Assembly (NCBI RefSeq): GCF_020991375.1
Contig: NZ_JAJLQZ010000009.1
Location: forward strand, 124,001 to 188,000
Reading direction: 5' to 3'
Source of the DNA: Glycomyces amatae
GTDB taxonomy: Bacteria; Actinomycetota; Actinomycetes; Mycobacteriales; Micromonosporaceae
DNA: 64,000 bases
Under the pieces are notes generated by a model. The model did not search any database. It saw nothing but the letters and a program-made list of their open reading frames with translations, and was not told the DNA's origin. Position numbers and translations under genes: made by a program. Below, in pieces: positions 18,061 through 26,553 of this stretch; the first letter of the stretch is position 1, and every line of letters begins with the position of its first letter.

Positions 18061-18324
18061 ATGATCGGTTTCATCGTCGCGGGCCTCATCATCGGCGCCC
18101 TCGCCCGCCTCATCAAGCCCGGCAAGCAGAACCTCGGCATCATCGCCACACTCCTCCTGGGCCTCGTCGGCTCGGTGATCGGCGGCGTGATCGCCAACCT
18201 GCTCGGCACCGGCGACATCTGGGAGCTGAACGTCCTCGGCTTCGTCGTCGCCGTCATCGCCTCGGTCCTGCTCATCGGCGTCGCCGAGGCCATCGCCTCA
18301 CGAGGCCACCGCACCGCCCACTAG
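18061..18324 (+). CDS. GlsB/YeaQ/YmgE-family stress membrane protein
   Basis: An 87-aa, three-helix, glycine-rich protein (MIGFIVAGLIIGALARLIKPGKQNLG, then LLGLVGSVIGGVIANLLG) matching the transglycosylase-associated / GlsB family. These small membrane proteins are induced by general stress and their mechanism is unknown. AAGGAG stands 7 bases before the ATG. Confidence 0.87.
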   Translation: MIGFIVAGLIIGALARLIKPGKQNLGIIATLLLGLVGSVIGGVIANLLGTGDIWELNVLGFVVAVIASVLLIGVAEAIASRGHRTAH

Positions 18325-18342
18325 CGCGGCGCGGCAGCCCGA

Positions 18343-18389
18343 CCGCCGCCCCGGAGACCGGCCCACCCGGCCGGCCGCCGGGGCGGCGG
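18343..18389. terminator. Bidirectional terminator
   Basis: Perfect 12-bp inverted repeat 18343-18354 / 18378-18389 (CCGCCGCCCCGG and its complement) with a 23-base loop, between the convergent GlsB-like and methyltransferase genes. Confidence 0.75.
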
Positions 18390-18394
18390 CCGTC

Positions 18395-19123
18395 TCACCC
18401 CCGCTTGCGCCCCCACGCCTGGAACAGCACCGCCGTCGTCGGCACCGGCACCATCCGCACCCCCGAGCGGCGCTTGACCGCCCACTTCGCGAAGTCGAGC
18501 ACGGACGGCCGGACGCCCCGCAGCGTCAGCGCCACGCCCTCCCGGGCGCACGCGTCCCTGAGCACCCCCCGGTCCACCAGCCGCGCCGCGTCGTGCGTGC
18601 CGCGCGGCGCGATGTGCGGGACCCGCTCGGCCAGGTCGATCGCCACGAACCGGCACAGCGCCGTGGCCGCGAGCGTGTCGATCACCAGCAGCCCGCCGGG
18701 CCGCAGGACCCGGCACGCCTCGGCCACCGCGCCGCGCAGATCCGGCACGTGCTCCAGGATCTCCCCGGCCGCGACCACGTCGGCGCACCCGTCGGCCAGC
18801 GGCACGGCCAGCACGTCGCCGCGCACGGCGCTGACCCCGTGCGCCGCCGCCTGCCGCAGCGCGCTCGGCGACCGGTCCACCCCGACGTGCAGGTAGCCCC
18901 GCCCCGCCACGTGCGGCGCCAGCAGGCCCGCGCCGCAGCCGAGGTCGACCAGGACCGCCCCCTCGCGCGGGGCCCGGGGGATGAGCGAGGCCCGGGCGGC
19001 GGCGAGCCAGTGGAGCATCGCGAACTTCCCGCGGGGCCGCCACCACTCGTCGGCGTGCCGCTCGTAGAACTCGGGGTCGTCCGGAACCGGCCGACGGGGC
19101 GAAGACTCGTTCTGGCGGCGCAT
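18395..19123 (-). CDS. UbiG-like SAM-dependent methyltransferase
   Basis: A 242-aa class I methyltransferase with SAM motif I VLVDLGCGAGLLAPHVA, motif II region VGVDRSPSALRQA, and CADVVAAGEILEHV and LRPGGLLVIDTL further on, as in UbiG-type O-methyltransferases. It is divergent from the UbiA gene with only 26 bases between the start codons. That pairing points to methylation of the prenylated aromatic made by the UbiA and type III PKS. A GTG at 19141 is an alternative start. Confidence 0.83.
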   Translation of the reverse strand: MRRQNESSPRRPVPDDPEFYERHADEWWRPRGKFAMLHWLAAARASLIPRAPREGAVLVDLGCGAGLLAPHVAGRGYLHVGVDRSPSALRQAAAHGVSAVRGDVLAVPLADGCADVVAAGEILEHVPDLRGAVAEACRVLRPGGLLVIDTLAATALCRFVAIDLAERVPHIAPRGTHDAARLVDRGVLRDACAREGVALTLRGVRPSVLDFAKWAVKRRSGVRMVPVPTTAVLFQAWGRKRG

Positions 19124-19149
19124 ACCGCCAGGATGGCACACTGGCGGAC

Positions 19150-19998
19150 ATGAAACGGGCAGTCGAGACGACCAGGGCGCTCGTCCTCGCGTCCCATCCG
19201 CTCCCGGCGCTCGCGGTCACCCTCGTCGCGGCCGGGCTCGCCGCCACCGCGGGCCGCCCGTTGCCCGGCGTGCTCGTCCTCGCGGCCGCCGTCCTCGCCG
19301 GGCAGCTCTCCGTCGGCTGGCTCAACGACCTCGTCGACGCGCCCCGCGACGCCGCGACCGGCCGCGCCGGGAAGCCGGTGGCGGCGGGGGAGGTCCACCC
19401 CGCGATCGTCAGCACGGCCATCGCCGCGGCGGCGCCCGCCGCCGTGCTCCTCACGCTCGCCTCCGGCGTCCCCGCCGCGCTCGCCCACCTCGCCGCCCTC
19501 GCCTCTGCGTGGGCCTACGACCTCGGCGTCAAGGCCACCGCGTACTCCGTGGTCCCCTTCGCGGTCTCCTTCGGGCTGCTCCCGGCGATCGTCTCGCTCG
19601 GCGGGCCCGGCGCCCCCTGGCCGCCGCTCTGGCTCACGGCCGCCGCGGCCGCGCTCGGCAGCGCCGCCCACTTCGTCAACGTCCTGCCCGACCTCGACGA
19701 CGACGCCGCCACCGGCATCCGCGGCCTCCCGCACCGCATGGGCCCGGGGCCGACCGTGCTCGCCGCCGCGGCCCTGGTCCTGACCGCCTCGGCGCTCCTG
19801 GCGTTCGCCCCGCCCGGGCCGCCCTCGGCCCTCGGCCTCGCCGCCGTGCCCTTCGCCGCGGCCGTGCTCGCCGCCGGACTGCTCCTGGGCCGCCGGCCCG
19901 GCTCCCGGGCCGCGTTCCGCGCCGTGCTGCTCGTTGCCCTTGTCGACGTCGTGCTCCTCCTCCATACTGGGGTCGCCGCCGGCCCGGGGCTCTCCTAG
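19150..19998 (+). CDS. UbiA-family prenyltransferase
   Basis: A 282-aa polytopic membrane enzyme with both Asp-rich metal/diphosphate motifs: NDLVDAPRDAATGR (residues about 58-71) and DLDDDAATGIRGL (about 179-191). UbiA enzymes join a polyprenyl diphosphate to an aromatic or similar acceptor in the membrane. The acyl-CoA-dehydrogenase-fold gene and the type III PKS follow on the same strand, so a polyketide phenol is the likely acceptor. Confidence 0.88.
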   Translation: MKRAVETTRALVLASHPLPALAVTLVAAGLAATAGRPLPGVLVLAAAVLAGQLSVGWLNDLVDAPRDAATGRAGKPVAAGEVHPAIVSTAIAAAAPAAVLLTLASGVPAALAHLAALASAWAYDLGVKATAYSVVPFAVSFGLLPAIVSLGGPGAPWPPLWLTAAAAALGSAAHFVNVLPDLDDDAATGIRGLPHRMGPGPTVLAAAALVLTASALLAFAPPGPPSALGLAAVPFAAAVLAAGLLLGRRPGSRAAFRAVLLVALVDVVLLLHTGVAAGPGLS

Positions 19999-20103
19999 AC
20001 CGGCGGGATCGGTGCCCCGGTCCGGTTTCAAAGCGGACCCCCAGGGCACTGGTCACGGAACGGCCGCCGCGCGGCCGGGACCGCCGACCGGAGGAGTGCG
20101 CCC

Positions 20104-21297
20104 GTGACGACCGGAACCAGCCCCGACGACAATCCGGCGCTCGCGCCGGCCCGCGAGATCGCACCGCGCTTCGCCGACCGCGCCGCGGCCCACGACGAGC
20201 GGGGGCGGTTCCCCGAGGCGGACTTCGCCGACCTGCGCGAGGCCGGGCTCCTGGGCCTGATGGTCCCCGCCCGGCTCGGCGGCTTCGGCGCGTCCTTCGC
20301 CCAGTACGCCGCCGTGGCGCGGGAACTGGCCCGCGGCGCGGGCTCGACCGCGCTCATCTTCAACATGCACGCCTCGGTCACCGGCGCGCTCGCCCATACC
20401 CCCGACCACCTCATCCGCTCGCTCGGCGCGCCCGAGAGCTCCTTCGAGGCCCGCGACAAGGCGCTCGCGGCCGCCGCCGACGGCGCCCTCTACGCGGTCG
20501 CCATGAGCGAGCGCGGCGGCGGCTCGCGCCTCTCGCGCACCCAGACCCGCTACCGCGCCGTCGAAGGCGGCTACCGGATCACCGGCAGCAAGGCCTTCGT
20601 CTCCGGCGCCGGGCACGCCGACGCCTACCTCGTGACCGCCCGCGACGACGACGGCGACGGGGAGCCGCAGGTCTCGCACTTCCTGGTGCCCGCCGGCGAC
20701 GGCGTCCGCGTCGAGGAGACCTGGGACTCGCTCGGCATGCGCGCCACCGGCAGCCACGACCTCCACCTCGACGCCGAAGTGGGGGCCGACGCGCTCCTGG
20801 GCGGCATCGAGGGCCTCGCGCTCGTCCTCGCCGAGACGATGCCGCAGTGGCTGGTCGCCTCCTACTCGGCGGTGTACGCCGGGGTCGCGCGCGCCGCCGT
20901 GGACGCCGCGGCCGACCACGCCCGCTCCCGCGGCCTCGACGGCCTCGCGCCGGTGCGCGCCCGCCTGGGCCGCGCCGAGGCCGCCGTCGCCGCCGCCGAA
21001 CTCGTCGTCGCCGAGGCGGCCGCCCGCGTCGACGCCGACCCGGGCGCCCCCGACACCAACCGCTGGGTGTGGCGCGCCAAGCTCACCGCCGGGGACACGG
21101 CCTTCCAGGTCGCCTCCTCGATGCTCGAGGCCGCCGGGACCTCGGCCTCGCGCCGCGGCCACCCGCTCGAGCGGCTCTACCGCGACGCCCGCTGCGGCGC
21201 GCTCCAACCGGCGACCTCCGACGTGTGCGCCGACTGGCTCGGCGCCGCCGCCCTCGGCGCCGACCCCGACCACGACACCGGGACGCCGCGGTGGTGA
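20104..21297 (+). CDS. Acyl-CoA-dehydrogenase-fold flavoprotein
   Basis: A 397-aa protein with the three-part ACAD architecture: an N-terminal helical domain (FPEADFADLREAGLLGLMVPARLGGFGA), a middle beta domain (AMSERGGGSRLSRTQTRYRA … GYRITGSKAFVSGAG) and a C-terminal helical domain ending RRGHPLERLYRDARCGAL. It starts with GTG. The fold covers dehydrogenases and flavin-dependent hydroxylases. Next to a type III PKS, a ring hydroxylase is a reasonable alternative to beta-oxidation. It overlaps the PKS start by 4 bases (GTGA). Confidence 0.82.
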   Translation: MTTGTSPDDNPALAPAREIAPRFADRAAAHDERGRFPEADFADLREAGLLGLMVPARLGGFGASFAQYAAVARELARGAGSTALIFNMHASVTGALAHTPDHLIRSLGAPESSFEARDKALAAAADGALYAVAMSERGGGSRLSRTQTRYRAVEGGYRITGSKAFVSGAGHADAYLVTARDDDGDGEPQVSHFLVPAGDGVRVEETWDSLGMRATGSHDLHLDAEVGADALLGGIEGLALVLAETMPQWLVASYSAVYAGVARAAVDAAADHARSRGLDGLAPVRARLGRAEAAVAAAELVVAEAAARVDADPGAPDTNRWVWRAKLTAGDTAFQVASSMLEAAGTSASRRGHPLERLYRDARCGALQPATSDVCADWLGAAALGADPDHDTGTPRW

Positions 21298-22337
21298 CCG
21301 CGGCCATCACCGGGCTCGGCACCGCCCTGCCGCCCGAGTACACGCAGGAATGGCTGTGGGACAACGTCTTCCGCACCCACTTCAACGGCAGCCGGATCGC
21401 CAAGCGCATGTTCGACGGCTCCGGCGTCGACCGCCGCCACTCGGCCACGGCCCCCTACGAGTTCGCCGACGTCGCCGCCTGGTCCACCGAGGCGCGCATG
21501 CGCCGCTACGCCGACCGGGCCCCCGCCCTGGGCCTGCGGGCCGTCCGCACGGCCCTGGCCGAGGCCGGCACCGCGGCCGACGAGATCGGGCTGCTCGCCG
21601 TCGCCACGTGCACCGGCTACGGCACGCCCGGCACCGACATCGAACTGGCCGCCGCGCTCCCGCTGCGCCCCGACGCGCGCCGCCTCCTGGTGGGCCACAT
21701 GGGCTGCCACGCGGCGCTGCCCGCGCTCGGCGCCGTGAGCGAGTACGTCGCGGCCAACGACCGGCCCGCCGTGCTCCTGTGCCTCGAGCTGACCTCGCTG
21801 CACCTCCAGCCGGGCTCGACCGACATCGAGCAGGCGGTCACCCACGCGCTGTTCAGCGACGCCGCCGCCGCGGTCGTCGTGCGCCCCGGCGACGGCGCCC
21901 CGGGCCTGCGGGTCGTGGACGTCGCCGCCCGCACCGACACCGCCAGGACCGAGTACATGACCTGGCGCGTCACCGACCTGGGCTTCCGGATGGGACTGTC
22001 CCCGCAGGTGCCCGACGCGCTCGCCGAGCACGTGGGGCCCATGGTGAAGGACCTCCTGGCCCGGCACGGCCTCGACCCGTCCGACGTGCGCTCGTGGGCC
22101 GTCCACCCCGGCGGGCCCCGCGTGGTCGACGCGATCCAGGAGGGCCTCGACCTCGACCCCGCCGCGCTGGAGGTCTCGCGGCGGGTGCTCGCCGAGCACG
22201 GCAACTGCTCCTCGGCCACGGTGCTGCTGGTCCTGCGCGAGCTCATGGACCGCGGCCTGCCGCCGGGCCCGCTCGTGGCCCTGGCCTTCGGCCCCGGCCT
22301 CACCCTCTACGCGGTCCTGATGGAGGCCGCCGGCTGA
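21294..22337 (+). CDS. Type III polyketide synthase (chalcone-synthase family)
   Basis: A 347-aa ketosynthase homodimer subunit. The Cys-His-Asn triad is complete: Cys138 in VGHMGCHAALPAL, His271 in WAVHPGGPRV, Asn304 in HGNCSSATV; the FGPGLT signature is at the C terminus. It extends an acyl-CoA starter with malonyl-CoA and folds it to an alkylresorcinol or alkylpyrone. The start is GTG at 21294 (or 21291), coupled to the upstream gene. It is closest in context to the actinobacterial clusters that make prenylated alkyl-hydroquinones. Confidence 0.92.
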   Translation: MTAAITGLGTALPPEYTQEWLWDNVFRTHFNGSRIAKRMFDGSGVDRRHSATAPYEFADVAAWSTEARMRRYADRAPALGLRAVRTALAEAGTAADEIGLLAVATCTGYGTPGTDIELAAALPLRPDARRLLVGHMGCHAALPALGAVSEYVAANDRPAVLLCLELTSLHLQPGSTDIEQAVTHALFSDAAAAVVVRPGDGAPGLRVVDVAARTDTARTEYMTWRVTDLGFRMGLSPQVPDALAEHVGPMVKDLLARHGLDPSDVRSWAVHPGGPRVVDAIQEGLDLDPAALEVSRRVLAEHGNCSSATVLLVLRELMDRGLPPGPLVALAFGPGLTLYAVLMEAAG

Positions 22338-22377
22338 CGGCGCCGAAAACGCGGTGCGCCGCCGCCGCGCCGCGTGA

Positions 22378-22383
22378 TAGGTT
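22378..22383 (+). promoter_or_regulatory. -10 box placing transcription start on the leader ATG
   Basis: TAGGTT at 22378-22383 is followed by 7 bases and then the ATG of a 15-codon frame. This is the spacing expected for a leaderless mRNA in actinomycetes. No clear -35 is visible. Confidence 0.45.
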
Positions 22384-22390
22384 CCCGCCC

Positions 22391-22438
22391 ATGTCCGCTC
22401 CCGAAGCGTCCAGACGGGGGCTGCCGGTCCGCCGGTAG
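22391..22438 (+). CDS. Putative leaderless leader peptide (15 aa) of the efflux gene
   Basis: ATG to TAG encodes MSAPEASRRGLPVRR. It begins at a predicted transcription start and lies 143 bases upstream of the Cmx-like exporter. Its codons 4-7 contain CCGAAGCGT, which is complementary to the ribosome-binding region of the exporter. Such leader peptides act as ribosome-stalling sensors of antibiotics. No homology evidence was available to me. Confidence 0.5.
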   Translation: MSAPEASRRGLPVRR

Positions 22439-22573
22439 CCCGCGACGCCGCCCGCCGACCCGGTCCCGGGTCCCCCGGGCACACCGCCCTGCCCAGTGAA
22501 CGGCAGGGCCGCCCTCCGCGCGTCCGAAGCACCGGCGACCCATGCGCCCGCCCGTTCCTTCCACGCTTCGGAG
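22401..22573 (+). promoter_or_regulatory. Candidate translational attenuator of the efflux gene
   Basis: Three segments can pair in alternative ways: A, CCGAAGCGT (22401-22409, inside the leader frame); B, TCCGAAGC (22523-22530); and C, ACGCTTCGGA (22563-22572). B:C is a perfect 8-bp stem, A:C a perfect 9-bp stem. C overlaps the GGAG ribosome-binding site (22570-22573) of the exporter ATG at 22582. A separate 8-bp hairpin lies at 22486-22493 / 22502-22509. Confidence 0.55.
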
Positions 22574-22581
22574 TCCTTTCC

Positions 22582-23751
22582 ATGCCGTTCCTCCTCCACA
22601 TGCTCGCCGTCGCCGTCTTCGCGCAGGGCTGCTCGGAGTTCATGCTCGCCGGGCTGCTGCCCGGCATCGCCGCCGAACTCGGCGTCACCGTCGCCCAGGC
22701 GGGCCTGCTCACCTCGGCGTTCGCCGCCGGCATGGTGGCCGGCGCGCCGGCCATGGCCGCGCTCGGCCGCCGCTGGCCGCCCCGCGCGGCCCTCGCGGGT
22801 TTCCTCGGCCTGTTCATCGCCGCGCACGTCGTCGGCGCCCTCACCGGCGACTTCGGGCTGCTGCTCGCCACCCGCGCGATCGCGGCCGCGGCGAACGCGG
22901 GCTTCCTGGCCCTCGCCCTGTCCACCGTCGCCGCCCTCGTCCCGCCGCAGTCGCGGGCGCGGGCGCTCGCCGCGGTGCTGGGCGGGACCACGCTCGCGCT
23001 CGTCGCCGGGGCCCCCGCCGGGGCGCTGCTCGGCGACGCCCTCGGCTGGCGCGCGGCGCTGTGGGCCGTCGCGATCGCCGCCGCCCCGGCCCTGGCCGCC
23101 GTGCTCGCCGCCGTCCCCGCCCGCGTCGGGGACGGCGGCCCGCGGCCGGTGCTGCGGGCCGAACTGCGGGTCCTCGCCCGGCCCGGGCTCCGGCTCGTCC
23201 TGGCCCTCGGCGTCCTGGTGAACGGCGCGACGTTCGGCGCGTTCACCTTCCTCGCGCCCCTCGCCACCGGGCCCGCCGGGCTCGGGGCGTCCTCGGTCCC
23301 GATCGTGCTGGCACTGTTCGGCGCCGGCGCGTTCGCCGGGGTGCGGACGGCCGGGCGGCTCGCCGACCGGCACTGGCGGGCGCTCCTGGCCGCGGGCGCG
23401 CCGCTGCTGCTCCTGGGCTGGGTCCTGCTCGCGTCCGCCGCGGCCTGGCCCGCCGCCCTGTACGCGCTCGCGTTCACGCAAGGGGCGCTCTCGTTCGCGG
23501 TGGGCGCCACGCTCATCGGGCGCGCCATGGCCGCCGCCGAGGGCGCGCCGACGATGGGCGGGGCCTACGCGACCGCCGCGCTCAACGTCGGCGCGATGCT
23601 CGGCCCCGTCCTCGCCGGGATCGGGCTCGACGCGTACGGTCCACGCGGCCCGGTCCTGGTCGGCGCGGCGCTCGTGCTCGCGGCCGTCCTCCTCGCGGCG
23701 CCCCGGGCGGCGCGCCGACCTCTCGCGCGGGTCGGCGCCGCAGCCGAGTGA
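22582..23751 (+). CDS. MFS drug exporter, Cmx/CmlR-like (chloramphenicol efflux type)
   Basis: A 389-aa, 12-helix protein. Its N terminus (MPFLLHMLAVAVFAQGCSEFMLAGLLPGIA, then LGVTVAQAGLLTSAFAAGMVAGAP) closely resembles the Cmx/CmrA group of chloramphenicol exporters. It would expel a drug or the cluster's own product across the membrane. GGAG lies 8 bases before the ATG, inside a predicted hairpin, so expression is probably controlled at translation. It is downstream of the type III PKS but separated by 244 bases. Confidence 0.85.
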   Translation: MPFLLHMLAVAVFAQGCSEFMLAGLLPGIAAELGVTVAQAGLLTSAFAAGMVAGAPAMAALGRRWPPRAALAGFLGLFIAAHVVGALTGDFGLLLATRAIAAAANAGFLALALSTVAALVPPQSRARALAAVLGGTTLALVAGAPAGALLGDALGWRAALWAVAIAAAPALAAVLAAVPARVGDGGPRPVLRAELRVLARPGLRLVLALGVLVNGATFGAFTFLAPLATGPAGLGASSVPIVLALFGAGAFAGVRTAGRLADRHWRALLAAGAPLLLLGWVLLASAAAWPAALYALAFTQGALSFAVGATLIGRAMAAAEGAPTMGGAYATAALNVGAMLGPVLAGIGLDAYGPRGPVLVGAALVLAAVLLAAPRAARRPLARVGAAAE

Positions 23752-23767
23752 CGCAGCCGAATGACGC

Positions 23768-23800
23768 CCCGGCGGCAGGCACAGCGTGCCTGCCGCCGGG
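23768..23800. terminator. Bidirectional 14-bp hairpin terminator
   Basis: Perfect inverted repeat 23768-23781 / 23787-23800 (CCCGGCGGCAGGCA and complement) with a CAGCG loop, between the convergent exporter and ion-channel genes. The second arm abuts the channel stop codon. Confidence 0.9.
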
Positions 23801-24316
23801 TCACGCCGGGTCGCGCCGGCGGGCCGACCTGGCTGCGCGCGAGGCGACCCTGCGGGCCACGAGCGAGGCCGCTCCGGCGAGCGCGGTGAAGTTGAAGGCC
23901 ATCTGCGCGCACAGCACCGCCCGGGCGATCTGCCCCTGCGCCGAGACGTCGCCGAACCCTACGGTCAACAGGGTGCTCAACGCGAAGTAGAGGGCGTCGA
24001 TCCGCGTGTCCAGGCCGGTGAACTCGCCGGGCCGGTGCACCGCGACGGCGTAGTCGACGAGCGCGAACAGCAGGAGCCCGGCGACGACGCCGACGACCAG
24101 TTCGCCCAGCGGCGCGTCGGGGTCGCGCAGCTGCCGCACCGTCTGGCGGCCGATCACCAGGGCGACCACCCCGATCAGCACCAGGGCCAGCGCCCACCCC
24201 AGCACCAGCGGGAGCACGCCGCCCTCCGCCCGCACCGGGACCGCCGCGTAGGCGGCGACGAGCGCGGCGCACATGAGCGGATGGCGCACCGCCGCCAGCC
24301 GCGACCGCAGGGCCAT
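23801..24316 (-). CDS. Potassium-channel-family protein
   Basis: A 171-aa membrane protein with the potassium selectivity filter TVGFGD between the last two of about four hydrophobic segments. It therefore has a KcsA-like pore module plus extra N-terminal helices and no RCK domain. The ATG at 24316 is chosen because GGAGG lies 6 bases upstream; a second ATG at 24328 overlaps that site. It is a passive ion channel in the cytoplasmic membrane. Confidence 0.82.
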   Translation of the reverse strand: MALRSRLAAVRHPLMCAALVAAYAAVPVRAEGGVLPLVLGWALALVLIGVVALVIGRQTVRQLRDPDAPLGELVVGVVAGLLLFALVDYAVAVHRPGEFTGLDTRIDALYFALSTLLTVGFGDVSAQGQIARAVLCAQMAFNFTALAGAASLVARRVASRAARSARRRDPA

Positions 24317-24380
24317 GCGCACCTCCATGGTGTCCGTCGTCGCCCTGAGCCTAATGCGGCGCGGGCCCGGCGGCCGCCGA

Positions 24381-25682
24381 TCACCCCTCGGCGGCACGCG
24401 GCCGGTCGACGAGCCGCGCGGTCACGAACGCGACCACGACCGCGACGAGGACGATCGGGGCCGTCGCCGCGGCGTCCGACCCCAGCAGCAGCGTGACCAG
24501 CACGGCCGCCGAGACCGGCAGCGGCAGGACCGCGGCGGTCGCCGCGGCCATGCCCGCGGCCATCGCCGGGCCCGCCCCGTACCCCGGCAGGCCGCCGAGC
24601 AGGACGCCGAAGGCCGCGCCCAGGAACAGCGCCGGGAAGATCGGCCCGCCGCGCAGCGCGGCCAGCGAGACCGCGTACGCCAGGCCCTTGAGGACCAGGA
24701 GCGCCACCAGCGCCCACGCGGCGGGCGCCGCCGCCCCCGCCGTGAGGACTCCCAGCGTGTCCTGGCCCGACAGGAGCACCTCGACCGGGCTGCGCCCCGT
24801 CAGCAGCGCGTACGCGGCGGCGCAGACGGCCGTGACCGCGACCGCGGCCATGGCCAGCGGCGCCGGGCGCGCGGCGGCGAGCGGCTCGAGACGGCGCCCG
24901 AGCCGGTGGACCAGGCCCGCGCCCGCCGCGACGAGCGCCGCCGCAGGGACCGTCCACAAAAGATCGGGGGCGTCGGGCCGGTCCGGGCCCTCGAGTCCCG
25001 GCAGCGCCAGGGAGGCGACCGGCAGGCCCGTCCAGGCGCCGAGCCCGGTGAACACCAGGGCGCCCACGCCCGCCGACAGCAGGCACGGCAGCACGACCCG
25101 CGTCGGCCTCGGACCGGAGAACCCGACCGCTTCGAGGATGAACACGGCCGCGACCAGGGGACTGCCGAAGATCACCGCGACCGCGGCGGCCGACCCCGAG
25201 ACCCCGAGCACCCCGCTCTCGGGCGTGCCCTCCGCGGGGCCCCAGCACCGCGACAGGAGGACCGCCAGCCCGGCCCCGATCGCCATCAGCGGCGCCTCGG
25301 GCCCGAGCACCACCCCCAGCGGCAGGCCGCCCACGGCGGCGAGCAGCACCCCCGGCAGATGGGAGGGCGCGACCGCGTCGGCGCCCAGGCCCCGGACCGG
25401 GACGTGCCCGCCCCCGCCCGGCAGCCGCGTGATCGCCGCGGCGACGACGACGCCGCCGACCAGCAGCCACGGCGCGGGCCACCACCAGGGGACCGGGTCC
25501 AGGCCCCACCGCGACGGCAGCCCCTCCCACACCTGGTGGGTCAGCCAGTGCAGCAGCGCGAGGAACGCGAAGGCCGCCAGCGAGACGGGCACGCCGACGA
25601 GCGCGGAGAGACCGAGCACCCGCAGGTACCCGCGGGTGCTCGCGAGCCGCTCCAGGGGTCCGGCGGCCGGGGCCTGCTCCAT
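24381..25682 (-). CDS. ClC-family chloride channel/antiporter
   Basis: A 433-aa polytopic protein. Conserved ClC segments include VLGPEAPLMAIGAGLAV, which corresponds to the GxEGP helix carrying the gating Glu, and LRGGPIFPALFLGAAFG, which corresponds to GxFxP. It exchanges or conducts Cl- with H+. GAGGAG precedes the ATG at 25682; the longer upstream frame lacks coding character. It is followed by the K-channel gene 64 bases on, so the two may be co-expressed. Confidence 0.88.
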   Translation of the reverse strand: MEQAPAAGPLERLASTRGYLRVLGLSALVGVPVSLAAFAFLALLHWLTHQVWEGLPSRWGLDPVPWWWPAPWLLVGGVVVAAAITRLPGGGGHVPVRGLGADAVAPSHLPGVLLAAVGGLPLGVVLGPEAPLMAIGAGLAVLLSRCWGPAEGTPESGVLGVSGSAAAVAVIFGSPLVAAVFILEAVGFSGPRPTRVVLPCLLSAGVGALVFTGLGAWTGLPVASLALPGLEGPDRPDAPDLLWTVPAAALVAAGAGLVHRLGRRLEPLAAARPAPLAMAAVAVTAVCAAAYALLTGRSPVEVLLSGQDTLGVLTAGAAAPAAWALVALLVLKGLAYAVSLAALRGGPIFPALFLGAAFGVLLGGLPGYGAGPAMAAGMAAATAAVLPLPVSAAVLVTLLLGSDAAATAPIVLVAVVVAFVTARLVDRPRAAEG

Positions 25683-25824
25683 GGGCGCTCCACTCTCCTC
25701 GGGCGCGCGGGCGGCGCACGACGCACTGTGGATCCTCCTACGGAACGGCCCCCGACTTCCGGGCAACGGCCGGGAACGGGCGCCCCGGGGGGAGCGCCGC
25801 GCGGCCGGCCTGATCGGGCGCGGC

Positions 25825-26427
25825 TCAGGCCGCGGCGGGGCGCAGCGCCGCCATCGTCCGGTCCAGGCAGCGCGCGAACGCCTCCGGGTCGGCCACGGCG
25901 TGAAGCATCGTCGCGTGCAGGCACGCGAACGCCCCGCCCACGGTCGCGCGCAGCAGCAGCGCGTCCGGCTCGCATCCGGTGCGGTCCGCCGCGCGGGCCA
26001 CCAGCCGGTCGGCCAGCGTCCGCTGGAGCCGGTCGAGCCTGCCCAGGTAGGCGGCGAACAGCCGCGGGCTGCACTCGACGATCCGCTGGAGCGCGGCGTC
26101 GTGCTCGCGGTGACCGGGGTCGGTGTAGCGCTCTACGATCGGATCGAACGAGCGGCGCAGCGAGTCCCACTCCGGTTCGTCGCGGGGGCGCTCCGTGAGC
26201 CGCTCGGCCATGTCCTCGCCCAACCGGGCCAGGCTGTCGAGCACCACCTCATCCTTGGAGGCGAAGTACCGGAAGAAACTGCGCTGCGACATGCCGACCG
26301 CCGCGGCGATCTCGTCGACCGTCGTCTCCTCGAAGCCCTTCGCCACGAACAGGGACTCGGCGGTCCGTGCGATCCGCGACTGCACGGCCCGACGTGACAC
26401 TTCTCGCAAACTCCCAGCGGCGGCCAT
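25825..26427 (-). CDS. TetR-family repressor
   Basis: A 200-aa protein with an N-terminal TetR helix-turn-helix (RIARTAESLFVAKGFEETTVDEIAAAVGMSQRSFFRYFASKDEVV) and a variable ligand-binding helical bundle. It is divergent from the DHA2-type exporter at 26554 with 126 bases between, the standard arrangement for a repressor of a drug efflux pump. Confidence 0.9.
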   Translation of the reverse strand: MAAAGSLREVSRRAVQSRIARTAESLFVAKGFEETTVDEIAAAVGMSQRSFFRYFASKDEVVLDSLARLGEDMAERLTERPRDEPEWDSLRRSFDPIVERYTDPGHREHDAALQRIVECSPRLFAAYLGRLDRLQRTLADRLVARAADRTGCEPDALLLRATVGGAFACLHATMLHAVADPEAFARCLDRTMAALRPAAA

Positions 26428-26553
26428 AACCGGATGGTAGCAACTGCAATGATTGACAGTCGCTGACACTTACGGAAGACCCGCCCGCCCCACACCCGGG
26501 CACTGGGCGGGTTCGGCGCCGTCCAGGAACACCACCATCGAAGGAACCTCCCC
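26428..26553. promoter_or_regulatory. Divergent promoter region of TetR and exporter genes
   Basis: The 126-base gap holds TTGACA at 26453-26458 on the plus strand and a TGACA-GTCGC-TGACA direct repeat (26454-26468). I could not find a convincing full TetR palindrome or a matching -10. An operator is expected here from the gene arrangement. Confidence 0.35.

Noticed and set aside
26428-26470. TetR operator palindrome
   Set aside because: The apparent palindrome around ACTGTCAATCATTGCAGT matches its complement at too few positions; only a direct repeat is left.
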